A DNA stretch of 64,000 bases from JALYXI01 sp963795835 (GTDB lineage: Bacteria; Acidobacteriota; Terriglobia; Bryobacterales; Bryobacteraceae): assembly GCA_963795835.1 (NCBI GenBank), contig CAWCJC010000008.1, positions 434,001 to 498,000 on the forward strand. Reading direction: 5' to 3'. A program made the position numbers and the translations under genes. The notes under the pieces were generated by a model, which was not told where the DNA came from, searched no databases, and was given only the letters and a program-made list of their open reading frames with translations. Of this stretch, positions 35,380 through 43,586 are shown piece by piece (position 1 is the first letter of the stretch; each line of letters begins with the position of its first letter).

Positions 35380-36835
35380 GTGAGCAGCTCAGCCCGTGCA
35401 GGCGCGATACGCATTCTGCGCTTGCTTGCCGTGCTGGCCGTGATCGGCACGCTGACTGTCGTCGACATTCGGATTGCGCTCAATGTTACCTCGGCCGGGT
35501 TTGTTTACCTTCTTGCCATTCTGCTGATCGCCACGGTGGGTGAACTGTTCGAAGCGGTGGTCGCCTCGCTTGGCGCGACGGCATGCCTTGGCTATTATTT
35601 AATCCCGCCGATGTACCGGTTTGAAATCGACGATCCCAAGAACTGGACCGCCCTGCTGGTCTTCCTCGCTACCGCGATCATCGTGAGCAAGCTATCCTCT
35701 ACCGCGCGCGCCCAAACCGCTGCCGCTCTGAAACGGAGCCAGGAGATGGAACAGCTCTATGCCCTCAGCCGCGCCGTGCTGCTGAATACCTCGCCCGAAT
35801 TCACGGCTCGTGAGACTGCGCTGCAGATCGCCCGAATCTTCAATTTCACCGGTGTTTCACTGTTGGAGCGAAGCTCCGGCCAGATCTACCGGGCCGGTGA
35901 TACGCTTCCGGACTGGGACGAGCGTCTCCGTGCAGCAGCCGGTAACGGAACTCTCGCGCAAGATCCGGCAACGCGAAACTTTGTCGGTATCCGTTCGTCT
36001 GGGCGCGGATGTAATTGGAAGTATGGTCTTACGCGGTTTGCTACCGTCGGATTCCGCGCTGCAGGCGCTCACGAATCTGGTGGCAATCGCTTTAGAGCGG
36101 GCGCGCATGATCGAGGCCAACACCGCCGCCAACCTGATCCGCAAGAGCGACGAATTGAAGTCGACGCTACTTGATGCGATCGCGCACGAGTTTAAGACAC
36201 CGCTTACCTCAATCAAAGCCGCGGCCAGTGCGCTTCGCTCCGGCGTGGACAATTCCTCGGCCCGCCAGGAGTACATCGCGATCGTTGATGAAGAAGCAGA
36301 CCGGCTGGAGCATTTGGTTACCGGGGCGATCCAGATGGCGCGCGTGGAAGCTGGCGACCTCCATTTGCGCAATCAGGAGTTAGCGGTCGCAGAAGTAGTT
36401 GGCGCGGCAACCGCTTCCGTTCATAGCTTGCTGGAAGATCGCGCTATCGAACGTAAGATTGAGGCGGGTCTTACAGTAACCGCTGATCCCGAACTGCTGC
36501 AGCTTGCCCTCAGACAGGTTCTCGAAAATGCCTTGAAGTACTCGCCCGCCGGGACCGGCATTTTTATCACCGCGCGGCAGGATCACGGAGATATTCTCCT
36601 CACCATTGCTGACCAAGGCCCGGGCATTCCGGAGAGCGAGCAATTCCGCATCTTCGATCGCTACTACAGGTTGGAGAAAACCCGCGATCAGGTTCCAGGC
36701 ACCGGGATTGGTCTTGCCATTGCGCGCGACATCATGGCGGCGCATGGCGGGCGTATCTGGACCGAGAGCAATCCCGGCGAAGGCGCACGTTTCTTGCTCT
36801 TGTTCCCTGGTTCCGAAAAAAAGAAAGCTGCATGA
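35380..36835 (+). pseudogene. KdpD-type sensor histidine kinase without N-terminal KdpD domain; one frame change
   Basis: Kinase half of a split KdpD. From a GTG at 35380: DUF4118 membrane part with four helices (LLAVLAVIGTLTVVD to FLATAIIVSKL), a GAF-like domain, a dimerisation motif AIAHEFKTPLTSIKAA with phosphoacceptor His, N-box ALRQVLENALKYSP and G-boxes ADQGPGIP and GTGIGLAIARDI. The frame changes once at about 35970-35985 (+1); removing one base gives 484 residues. The Walker/Usp KdpD sensor that normally precedes DUF4118 is absent; two stand-alone versions lie at 43587-45670. The stop overlaps kdpE (ATGA). Confidence 0.82.
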
Positions 36836-37530
36836 ATCACGCCAACATTCTGGTCGTCGATGATGAGCCTCAGATCCGCCGTGTCGTTCGGACGTCCCTC
36901 GTCGCGGCCGGCTTTCAGGCCGCGGAGGCGCGCACCGGAGAAGAAGCGCTGGAGACGCTTCGTGCCCGACGCTTCGATCTCATCCTGCTCGATTCCAACA
37001 TGCCCGGCATGGGCGGCCTTGCCGCGTGCCGTGAGATGCGCAAAATTTCGGAAGCCGCCATTGTGATGCTGACAGTTCGCGACGATGAGCGGCATAAAAT
37101 CGCCGCGCTCGACGCCGGCGCCGATGATTACGTCACCAAGCCGTTCAGCACTCCCGAGTTAATGGCGCGCATCCGTGCCGCGCTTCGCCGCGTACCCCTC
37201 GCTCCGGAAACGCAGGACCAAAAACTCACATTGGAAACCGTCGAGATCGATCTGATTGCCCGGCGCATTCACACCAGTAAAGGGGACATTCGCCTGACCC
37301 CGAAAGAATTCGATCTGCTGCATTATCTGATCTCAAACCCCAATGTTCCCATCCCTCACGGGCGTTTGCTGCAAGCTGTTTGGGGCCCCGATTACGGCAA
37401 TGAAGTCGAGTACCTTCGTGTATTCATTAACCAGTTGCGCAAGAAGATCGAGCCCGATCCGGCGCATCCCAAGTATCTGTTGACCGAACCCTGGGTTGGT
37501 TACCGTTTCCAATTGCCTCCCACGTCATAA
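36832..37530 (+). CDS. kdpE: KdpE-type response regulator (OmpR family)
   Basis: Partner of the adjacent KdpD-type kinase. Receiver with acidic DDE, phosphoacceptor D54 (LLDSNMPGMGG) and switch lysine in DYVTKPFS; winged-helix DNA-binding domain from about 130 (IRLTPKEFDLLHYLISNPN, VEYLRVFINQLRKKIE, TEPWVGYRF). The tail matches KdpE closely, and the structural kdp genes follow. 232 residues, complete. Confidence 0.93.
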   Translation: MNHANILVVDDEPQIRRVVRTSLVAAGFQAAEARTGEEALETLRARRFDLILLDSNMPGMGGLAACREMRKISEAAIVMLTVRDDERHKIAALDAGADDYVTKPFSTPELMARIRAALRRVPLAPETQDQKLTLETVEIDLIARRIHTSKGDIRLTPKEFDLLHYLISNPNVPIPHGRLLQAVWGPDYGNEVEYLRVFINQLRKKIEPDPAHPKYLLTEPWVGYRFQLPPTS

Positions 37531-37543
37531 ACTCCTTACGGAG

Positions 37544-37562
37544 TCTTTATACCTTCCTTACG
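37544..37562 (+). promoter_or_regulatory. KdpE-box-like operator upstream of the kdp structural genes
   Basis: The stretch TCTTTATACCTTCCTTACG followed by a GC-rich run resembles the known E. coli KdpE site upstream of kdpFABC (from memory TTTTTATACTTTTTTTACA followed by CCCCGCCCG), matching at TTTATAC, TTAC and the GC-rich flank. In addition TCCTTACG occurs twice, 22 bases apart (37533-37540 and 37555-37562), two helical turns. It lies between kdpE and the first small kdp ORF. Function is inference. Confidence 0.55.
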
Positions 37563-37584
37563 CGGCGGGCGGCACACTGAGTTT

Positions 37585-37668
37585 GTGGCCGATCTCTTCT
37601 ATATCTTCCTCACCGTCGCGTTCTTTTGGCTCTGCTGGCTATTCACGCGCGCCTGCGATCGCCTCTAA
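37585..37668 (+). CDS. 27-residue membrane peptide upstream of kdpF
   Basis: GTG-started ORF, VADLFYIFLTVAFFWLCWLF followed by TRACDRL: one transmembrane helix and a short basic, Cys-containing tail. Similar short single-helix ORFs ending in a CDRL-like tail occur before kdpF in other genomes and usually go unannotated (recalled, not checked). It ends ten bases before the kdpF start. Possibly an accessory subunit or leader peptide of the Kdp pump. Confidence 0.6.
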   Translation: MADLFYIFLTVAFFWLCWLFTRACDRL

Positions 37669-37678
37669 GGAATCTTCC

Positions 37679-37762
37679 ATGGACTACGTTCTAACCGGGC
37701 TGGCCTGCTTGCTTCTTTTTGGATATCTGATTTACGCGCTACTTCGCCCCGAGCGATTCTAA
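37679..37762 (+). CDS. kdpF: potassium-transporting ATPase subunit F
   Basis: 27-residue single-helix peptide: DYVLTGLACLLLFGYLIYAL then LRPERF, the characteristic KdpF C-terminus. KdpF stabilises the KdpABC complex in the inner membrane. ATG start; the kdpA ATG follows two bases after the stop codon begins to close (separated by one base), as usual in kdpFABC operons. Confidence 0.88.
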   Translation: MDYVLTGLACLLLFGYLIYALLRPERF

Positions 37763-37763
37763 A

Positions 37764-39569
37764 ATGACTACCTACGGCATTGGACTGATCGTCGTTTATT
37801 TCCTGATCTTGCTCGCCTTAACGAAGCCGATGGGCAGCTTCATGGCACGCGTCTTCGAGGGCGAGCGCACGTTCCTGCACCCGGTGTTCGGGTGGCTGGA
37901 AAGGTTGACGTACCGCGCCGCGGGTATTCGCGATACCGCGGGACAACGTTGGACGCAATATGCCGCCAGCCTTCTGGCATTCAGCCTGGTAGGGTTTCTG
38001 TTCGCATATTTGCTGCAACGCCTGCAGGGGCACCTTCCTCTGAATCCGCAGAACTTCGGCACTCCCAACGTTACTCCGGACCTTGCTTTCAACACCGCGA
38101 ACAGCTTTGTGACGAACACCAACTGGCAATCCTATAGCGGCGAATCCACCCTGAGCTATCTGGTGCAAATGGCCGCCTTGACCGTTCAGAATTTCGTCTC
38201 CGCCGCAGCGGGTGTCGCGGTTGCCATCGCCGTGGTGAGAGGCTTTGCGCGGCAGCAAGCCCAAGATATCGGCAACTTCTGGGTGGACCTGACCCGTGCG
38301 ACGGTTTACATTTTTCTTCCTCTGTCTCTGCTTGGCGCATTGTTCCTCTGCTCGCAAGGCGTAATTCAAAACTTCCACCCGAATATTGTTCTGAAGACGC
38401 TGGAAGGCGCGACGCAGACCATTCCGCAAGGCCCCGTCGCTTCGCAGGAGGCCATCAAAATGATCGGCACCAACGGCGGCGGATTTTTCAACGCCAACTC
38501 TGCGCACCCCTTTGAGAACCCGACGCCGCTCACGAACTTTGTGCAGATGCTGATGATCTTCCTCATACCCGCCGGTCTGACGTACACGTTCGGAAAGATG
38601 GTGAAAGATACGCGGCAAGGCTGGGTGATCTTCGCCGCGTTCTCGGTCATGTTCCTCGCGGGAGTCTTCGTGACGTATCCGGCCGAACAGGCAGGGAACC
38701 CACTCCTGAGTAAGATCGGAATCGCGAGCGAAGCCACGCCAACGCAGCCGGGCGGCAACATGGAAGGCAAGGAAGTTCGTTTTGGCATCGCCGCCTCCGC
38801 GCTTTTCGCGGTGATCACGACGGACGCCAGTTGCGGTGCCGTCAACAGCATGCACGATAGCTACACCCCGCTCGGCGGATTGGTCCCTCTCTTTAATATT
38901 CAAACCGGTGAAGTGATCTTCGGAGGGACCGGCGCGGGCCTATACGGCATTTTGCTCTACGCCATTCTCGCCGTCTTCATCGCGGGCTTGATGGTGGGCC
39001 GCACACCGGAATATCTTGGCAAGAAGATCGAAGGCAAGGAAGTCAAAATGGCCATGCTGGCGTTGATTGCGACCGCGGCCAGCACGCTTGTGTTCACCGG
39101 CCTCAGTGCCGCGGTGCAGTTCGATTGGGACCATTCAAAATATCTGAATCCCGCAGCGGCGACGGCCAAACCAGAACCCTCTTCGAGCGTACCGCCCGTC
39201 AACAACACAAACAACTCCGGCCCCCACGGATTCGCCGAGATTCTCTATGCGTATTCGAGCGCAACGGGAAACAACGGCAGCGCCTTTGCCGGGATCAACG
39301 CGAATACTCCCTGGTTCAACGGCACGCTAGGCCTGGCGATGTTGATTGGGCGCTTTCTCTTTCTTCTTCCTATGCTTGCCGCTGCCGGGAGCCTTGCGTC
39401 GAAAAAGCGCGTAGCCGCCACGTCGGGGACTTTTCCCACCGATGGCCCGCTCTTCGTCTGCCTGCTGGTAGGCACGGTAGTGATCGTCGGCGCTCTCACG
39501 TTTTTTCCCGCGCTCTCACTTGGACCCATCGTGGAGCACTTTCTTATGCAAGGCGGCAAACTCTACTAG
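37764..39569 (+). CDS. kdpA: potassium-transporting ATPase subunit A (K+ channel-like)
   Basis: Potassium-binding, channel-like subunit of the KdpFABC pump. All four pore-loop regions are visible: NTNWQSYSGES, GTNGGGFFNANSAHPFENP, TTDASCGAVNSMHDSY and NNGSAFAGINANTPWFN, set among about ten membrane helices. Length 601 is slightly above that of E. coli. The frame is intact throughout, as is kdpB, unlike the neighbouring kinase and kdpC. Confidence 0.96.
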   Translation: MTTYGIGLIVVYFLILLALTKPMGSFMARVFEGERTFLHPVFGWLERLTYRAAGIRDTAGQRWTQYAASLLAFSLVGFLFAYLLQRLQGHLPLNPQNFGTPNVTPDLAFNTANSFVTNTNWQSYSGESTLSYLVQMAALTVQNFVSAAAGVAVAIAVVRGFARQQAQDIGNFWVDLTRATVYIFLPLSLLGALFLCSQGVIQNFHPNIVLKTLEGATQTIPQGPVASQEAIKMIGTNGGGFFNANSAHPFENPTPLTNFVQMLMIFLIPAGLTYTFGKMVKDTRQGWVIFAAFSVMFLAGVFVTYPAEQAGNPLLSKIGIASEATPTQPGGNMEGKEVRFGIAASALFAVITTDASCGAVNSMHDSYTPLGGLVPLFNIQTGEVIFGGTGAGLYGILLYAILAVFIAGLMVGRTPEYLGKKIEGKEVKMAMLALIATAASTLVFTGLSAAVQFDWDHSKYLNPAAATAKPEPSSSVPPVNNTNNSGPHGFAEILYAYSSATGNNGSAFAGINANTPWFNGTLGLAMLIGRFLFLLPMLAAAGSLASKKRVAATSGTFPTDGPLFVCLLVGTVVIVGALTFFPALSLGPIVEHFLMQGGKLY

Positions 39570-39570
39570 C

Positions 39571-41682
39571 ATGTCGACATCAACCATTTCCGCACCAGTG
39601 CAGCACCCTTCCTCACTGATCCCCAAGAAGCTCTCCCGCTCCCGCCCTCTGTTCGATCCCGAAATCCTGGGCCGAGCGGCAGTGGCCTGCCTGCAAAAGC
39701 TCAACCCACTTACACTCGCGAAAAACCCCGTCATCTTCGTCGTTGAAGTGGGCGCGGCGATCACTTCGTTGTTCCTTGTTCGTGACGTCGCCACGGGCGC
39801 GAGCGGCATCGGCTTCACGCTTCAAATCGCCCTCTGGTTGTGGTTCACCGTCGTATTCGCCAACTTCGCCGAAGCTATGGCGGAAGCTCGCGGCAAGGCC
39901 CAAGCCGATTCCCTTCGCAAAACAAAGACCGATTCCAACGCGAAGCGCGTGCTTTCCAACGGTCGCACGGAAAATGTCCCCTCCTCGAAGCTGCGTTCGG
40001 GAGACATCGTCATCTGCGACGCCGGCGACCTCATCCCTGGCGATGGCGAAGTGATCGAAGGTATCGCCACCATCGATGAATCCGTGATCACGGGCGAAAG
40101 CGCGCCGGTGATTCGTGAGTCCGGTGGCGATCGCAGCGCCGTTACGGGAGGCACTCGCGTGCTCTCGGATCAGGTGAAGGTAAAGATCACATCGAACCCC
40201 GGCGAAACCTTTTTGGATCGCATGATCGCGCTTGTGGAAGGCGCACAACGGCAGAAGACGCCAAACGAAATCGCGCTGAACATTCTGATCGCCGGGCTCA
40301 CGCTTATCTTTCTGCTTGCCGTGGTCAGTTTGCAGCCGTTTGCTGCGTATAGCGTAAAATCCGCGGGCGCCGGCGCGGTTCCTTCCGTCGCGGTACTGGT
40401 TGCGCTGCTGGTCTGCCTGATTCCCACCACCATCGGCGGCCTTCTTTCCGCCATCGGAATTGCCGGCATGGATCGAGTGATGCAGCATAACGTACTTGCC
40501 ATGAGTGGCCGCGCAGTTGAAGCTTCGGGCGACGTCAATACGCTGCTGCTCGATAAAACCGGAACCATCACGCTCGGCAATCGGCAGGCAGTTGAATTCA
40601 TTCCAGCTCAAGGCGTTCAAGAACAGGAACTCGCTGACGCTGCGCAGCTCTCGAGCCTGGCCGATGAGACGCCGGAAGGCCGTTCGGTCGTGGTGCTCGC
40701 GAAAGAAAAATTTCAACTGAGGGGCAGGGAACTGTCTGACCGGGAAGCCACCTTCCTCCCGTTCTCCGCTTACTCGAGGATGAGCGGGGTCGATATGGAC
40801 GGCCGTCAGCTGCGAAAGGGCGCGACGGAGGCGATCGTGAACTTCGTCCGGGAGCGTGGCGGCAGCGTTCCTGAAGGCTTTACCGAACTCTCGGACGGGG
40901 TTTCGCGTTCCGGCGGTACGCCGCTCGCCGTCGCGGACGGATCGCGCCTGCTTGGCATTGTTCACCTCAAGGACGTAGTGAAAGGCGGAATGAAAGACCG
41001 CATCGCTCAGCTTCGCGCCATGGGGATTCGTAGCGTCATGATCACAGGTGATAATCCGCTCACGGCAGCTGCCATCGCTTCCGAAGCGGGTGTCGACGAT
41101 TTTCTCGCCCAAGCAACACCCAAAGACAAGCTCGAATACATCAAGCGCGAACAGGGAGAAGGACGCCTGGTCGCCATGACGGGTGATGGTACCAACGATG
41201 CTCCCGCGCTCGCGCAAGCCGATGTTGGCCTGGCGATGAACACCGGAACCATGGCCGCCAAGGAAGCGGGCAATATGGTGGATCTCGATAGCAATCCCAC
41301 GAAATTGATTGAAGTCGTCGCTATCGGCAAGCAGCTCCTCATCACCCGCGGCGCGCTCACCACGTTCTCTATCGCGAATGACGTGGCAAAGTATTTCGCT
41401 ATCATTCCGGCCATGTTCCTGGCCACTTATCCTGAATTGGGCGCACTGAACATCATGCATCTGCACTCACCCCAAAGCGCCGTGCTCGCGGCCGTGATTT
41501 TCAACGCGCTTATCATCATCGCGCTGGTGCCGCTTGCCCTGCGCGGCGTGAAATACCGGCCGACCGGGGCCGCGGGATTGCTGCGCCGCAACCTGATGAT
41601 CTACGGGCTTGGAGGTTTACTCGCGCCCTTCCCGGGCATCTGGCTTATCGATCGCTTCCTGGTGTTCACTCACCTGGCGTAA
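39571..41682 (+). CDS. kdpB: potassium-transporting P-type ATPase subunit B
   Basis: ATP-hydrolysing subunit of Kdp. The phosphorylation motif is DKTGTIT with D328; the actuator motif is ITGESAPV; the hinge is TGDGTNDAPALAQADVGLAMN. Cation-pathway helix residues and the C-terminal helices are present. The ATG at 39571, one base after the kdpA stop, is preferred to the longer in-frame start at 39520 inside kdpA. 703 residues. The very long antisense open frame here is a codon-usage shadow. Confidence 0.96.
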   Translation: MSTSTISAPVQHPSSLIPKKLSRSRPLFDPEILGRAAVACLQKLNPLTLAKNPVIFVVEVGAAITSLFLVRDVATGASGIGFTLQIALWLWFTVVFANFAEAMAEARGKAQADSLRKTKTDSNAKRVLSNGRTENVPSSKLRSGDIVICDAGDLIPGDGEVIEGIATIDESVITGESAPVIRESGGDRSAVTGGTRVLSDQVKVKITSNPGETFLDRMIALVEGAQRQKTPNEIALNILIAGLTLIFLLAVVSLQPFAAYSVKSAGAGAVPSVAVLVALLVCLIPTTIGGLLSAIGIAGMDRVMQHNVLAMSGRAVEASGDVNTLLLDKTGTITLGNRQAVEFIPAQGVQEQELADAAQLSSLADETPEGRSVVVLAKEKFQLRGRELSDREATFLPFSAYSRMSGVDMDGRQLRKGATEAIVNFVRERGGSVPEGFTELSDGVSRSGGTPLAVADGSRLLGIVHLKDVVKGGMKDRIAQLRAMGIRSVMITGDNPLTAAAIASEAGVDDFLAQATPKDKLEYIKREQGEGRLVAMTGDGTNDAPALAQADVGLAMNTGTMAAKEAGNMVDLDSNPTKLIEVVAIGKQLLITRGALTTFSIANDVAKYFAIIPAMFLATYPELGALNIMHLHSPQSAVLAAVIFNALIIIALVPLALRGVKYRPTGAAGLLRRNLMIYGLGGLLAPFPGIWLIDRFLVFTHLA

Positions 41683-41692
41683 GGACATTCTC

Positions 41693-42282
41693 ATGTGGAA
41701 ACAACTGCTGCCTGCACTGCGAATTACTCTCTTCTTTACCGTAACTAACGGGGCTGATCTATCCTGCCCTCGTCACCGGCCTCTCTCAACTGCTCTTCCG
41801 CAACCAGGCCAACGGAAGCATTGTCAGCGTGAACGGTAAGCCAATAGGCTCGGCGCTTGATTGGACAGAATTTTTCCAAGCCCGAATACCTGCACCCGCG
41901 CCCGTCTGCCGCTGGCAACGATGGGTTTGATGGCAGCGCTTCCGGGGGATCGAATTTCGGCCCAACGAACAGCAAACTGATCGATCGCGCGAAGGCTTCC
42001 GCAGCCGCCTTTCGCAAAGAGAACCCCGATTACACGGGAGCGCTGCCTTCCGATCTCATTACTGCCTCCGCCAGCGGTCTGGACCCGCACATCAGTCCGG
42101 AATCTGCTATAGCTCAAGCGGGGAGGATCGCCGGCGCGCGCGGAATTGCAAAGGACCAGGTACTGAAACTCATTGCCGCAAACACGGTCGAGCGAGACCT
42201 GGGATTCTTAGGAGAACCTCGTGTTAATGTCCTTCATGCCAACCTCGCCCTTGATCGCGAATTTGCCATCCACCATAAATAG
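41693..42282 (+). pseudogene. kdpC: potassium-transporting ATPase subunit C, interrupted by two frame changes
   Basis: KdpC is the single-span periplasmic subunit of the Kdp pump. Three frames carry it: MWKQLLPALRITLFFTV (from 41693), then LTGLIYPALVTGLSQLLFRNQ (frame changes at about 41743-41745, after an AA), then IGQNFSKPEYLHPRPSAAGND through VERDLGFLGEPRVNVL to 42282 (change at about 41858-41860). Removing one base at each point gives 195 residues, the normal KdpC length, with every family motif in place. This pattern fits two indel errors at least as well as decay. The porin gene starts inside its 3' end. Confidence 0.85.
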
Positions 42283-43573
42283 AGGCAGGAGTGTTTTCCT
42301 GCTTGCCGTCCTAAGTCTTACGGCGCCCATAATGGCTCAAACCGGCCGCGAAGCCGAACTCCTCCAGCGGATTGAAAGTCTGGAGAAGCGATTGGCCGCT
42401 CTGGAAAGCAGCGCCGCTGCCCCAGCCCCTGCCACTGCCGCTCCGCCGATTCAACAGGCAGCCGCACCTCCGCCCGTCGCACCGCCGGCCCCGGTCCAGC
42501 CTTCGGCCTCGGACGGCGGCATCTTCGCTGGAACCACGATCAATGCGGATCTGGATGGCTACTACGGCTACAATTTCAACCGTCCGCTGGGCCGCATGAA
42601 CCTGCTTCGCGCCAACGACGTTCTCAGCAATAATTTCACTCTGAATCAGGCCGGCCTGGTTATCGAAAGGACGCCGGATGCCTCATCTTCGAAAAGGTTG
42701 GGATACCGGCTTGATCTGATGTATGGCCAGAACACCGAAACGCTTCAGGGAAGCGCGCAGAACGAACTCCGGCCGCAGGTTTACCGCAATATATTTCAAG
42801 CTTACGGAACTGTGATCGTGCCTGTGGGCAACGGCCTCACTGTCGATTTCGGCAAGTTCTCCAGCTCGCTCGGAATCGAGGGCAATTACGCCAAGGACCA
42901 GGTAAATTACTCTCGTTCCTACCTCTTCAACTACTTGCCCTCTTATCACATGGGCGTGCGCGCCACACACGCATTTAATGACCGGGTATCGCTTCAATAC
43001 TGGCTGGTCAACGGGGCAAACCAGACCGAAGACTTCAACGGCTTCAAGTCGAATGCGTTTTTGCTGACGCTCAAGCCTGCGAAGTCGGTCACGTGGAACG
43101 TGAATTACTACTTCGGCGAGGAAGGCCGGGATACCTCATTACCTCGTCCTGACGGCAAGGAACATATCTTTGATACCTATGCCACCTGGAACGCGAATTC
43201 TAAGCTCACGTTGATGGGTGAGGCCGATTACGTGGTCAATCGGAACTTTCACAACTCCTCACCTGCGCACGTCTCAGCAGGCGCCGCGTATGCCAAGTAC
43301 AAACTGTCCGATGCGTGGTCACTTAGCGGCCGCTTCGAATATCTTTCCGACCGCGGCGGCCTGTTCACCAACTCTACACAGGCCATGAAAGAGGCAACGC
43401 TCACTGCGACCTATCAGTTCGCCGAGGGCTTGCAGCTTCGGGGAGAATATCGGGGCGATTTCAGCAATATGCCTTATTTTCTGACCGATAAACCCGGCCA
43501 ACTAAAGCGCTCCCAAAATACCGCGACCCTCGGCCTGCTCTATTGGCTGGGTGGCAAACAAGGCGCCTGGTAG
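42221..43573 (+). CDS. outer-membrane beta-barrel porin (BBP2/DUF1597-like) in kdp operon
   Basis: Predicted 450-residue outer-membrane porin. After a signal peptide ending in PIMAQ come a coiled-coil stretch (LLQRIESLEKRLAALES), an Ala/Pro linker, and a barrel of amphipathic strands from INADLDGYYGYNFNRP to a terminal aromatic region (LGLLYWLGGKQGAW). The GTG at 42221 lies within kdpC in another frame and has AGGAG six bases upstream, so it is translationally coupled; later in-frame starts (42227, 42236, 42263) would shorten the N-terminus. Its position implies outer-membrane passage of ions under potassium limitation. Confidence 0.75.
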   Translation: MLMSFMPTSPLIANLPSTINRGRSVFLLAVLSLTAPIMAQTGREAELLQRIESLEKRLAALESSAAAPAPATAAPPIQQAAAPPPVAPPAPVQPSASDGGIFAGTTINADLDGYYGYNFNRPLGRMNLLRANDVLSNNFTLNQAGLVIERTPDASSSKRLGYRLDLMYGQNTETLQGSAQNELRPQVYRNIFQAYGTVIVPVGNGLTVDFGKFSSSLGIEGNYAKDQVNYSRSYLFNYLPSYHMGVRATHAFNDRVSLQYWLVNGANQTEDFNGFKSNAFLLTLKPAKSVTWNVNYYFGEEGRDTSLPRPDGKEHIFDTYATWNANSKLTLMGEADYVVNRNFHNSSPAHVSAGAAYAKYKLSDAWSLSGRFEYLSDRGGLFTNSTQAMKEATLTATYQFAEGLQLRGEYRGDFSNMPYFLTDKPGQLKRSQNTATLGLLYWLGGKQGAW

Positions 43574-43586
43574 AGTAAACGACCAG

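Noticed and set aside
37531..37545. ACTCC-TTAC-GGAGT hairpin after kdpE considered as a terminator
   Set aside because: Only five base pairs and no T run; better explained as part of the repeated TCCTTACG element.
37818..38903. 361-codon minus-strand frame opposite kdpA
   Set aside because: Arg/His/Glu-rich shadow of kdpA with no domain or signal.
39613..41466. 617-codon open frame on the minus strand opposite kdpB
   Set aside because: It mirrors a highly conserved P-type ATPase; the long antisense frame follows from GC-rich codon bias and shows no protein motifs.
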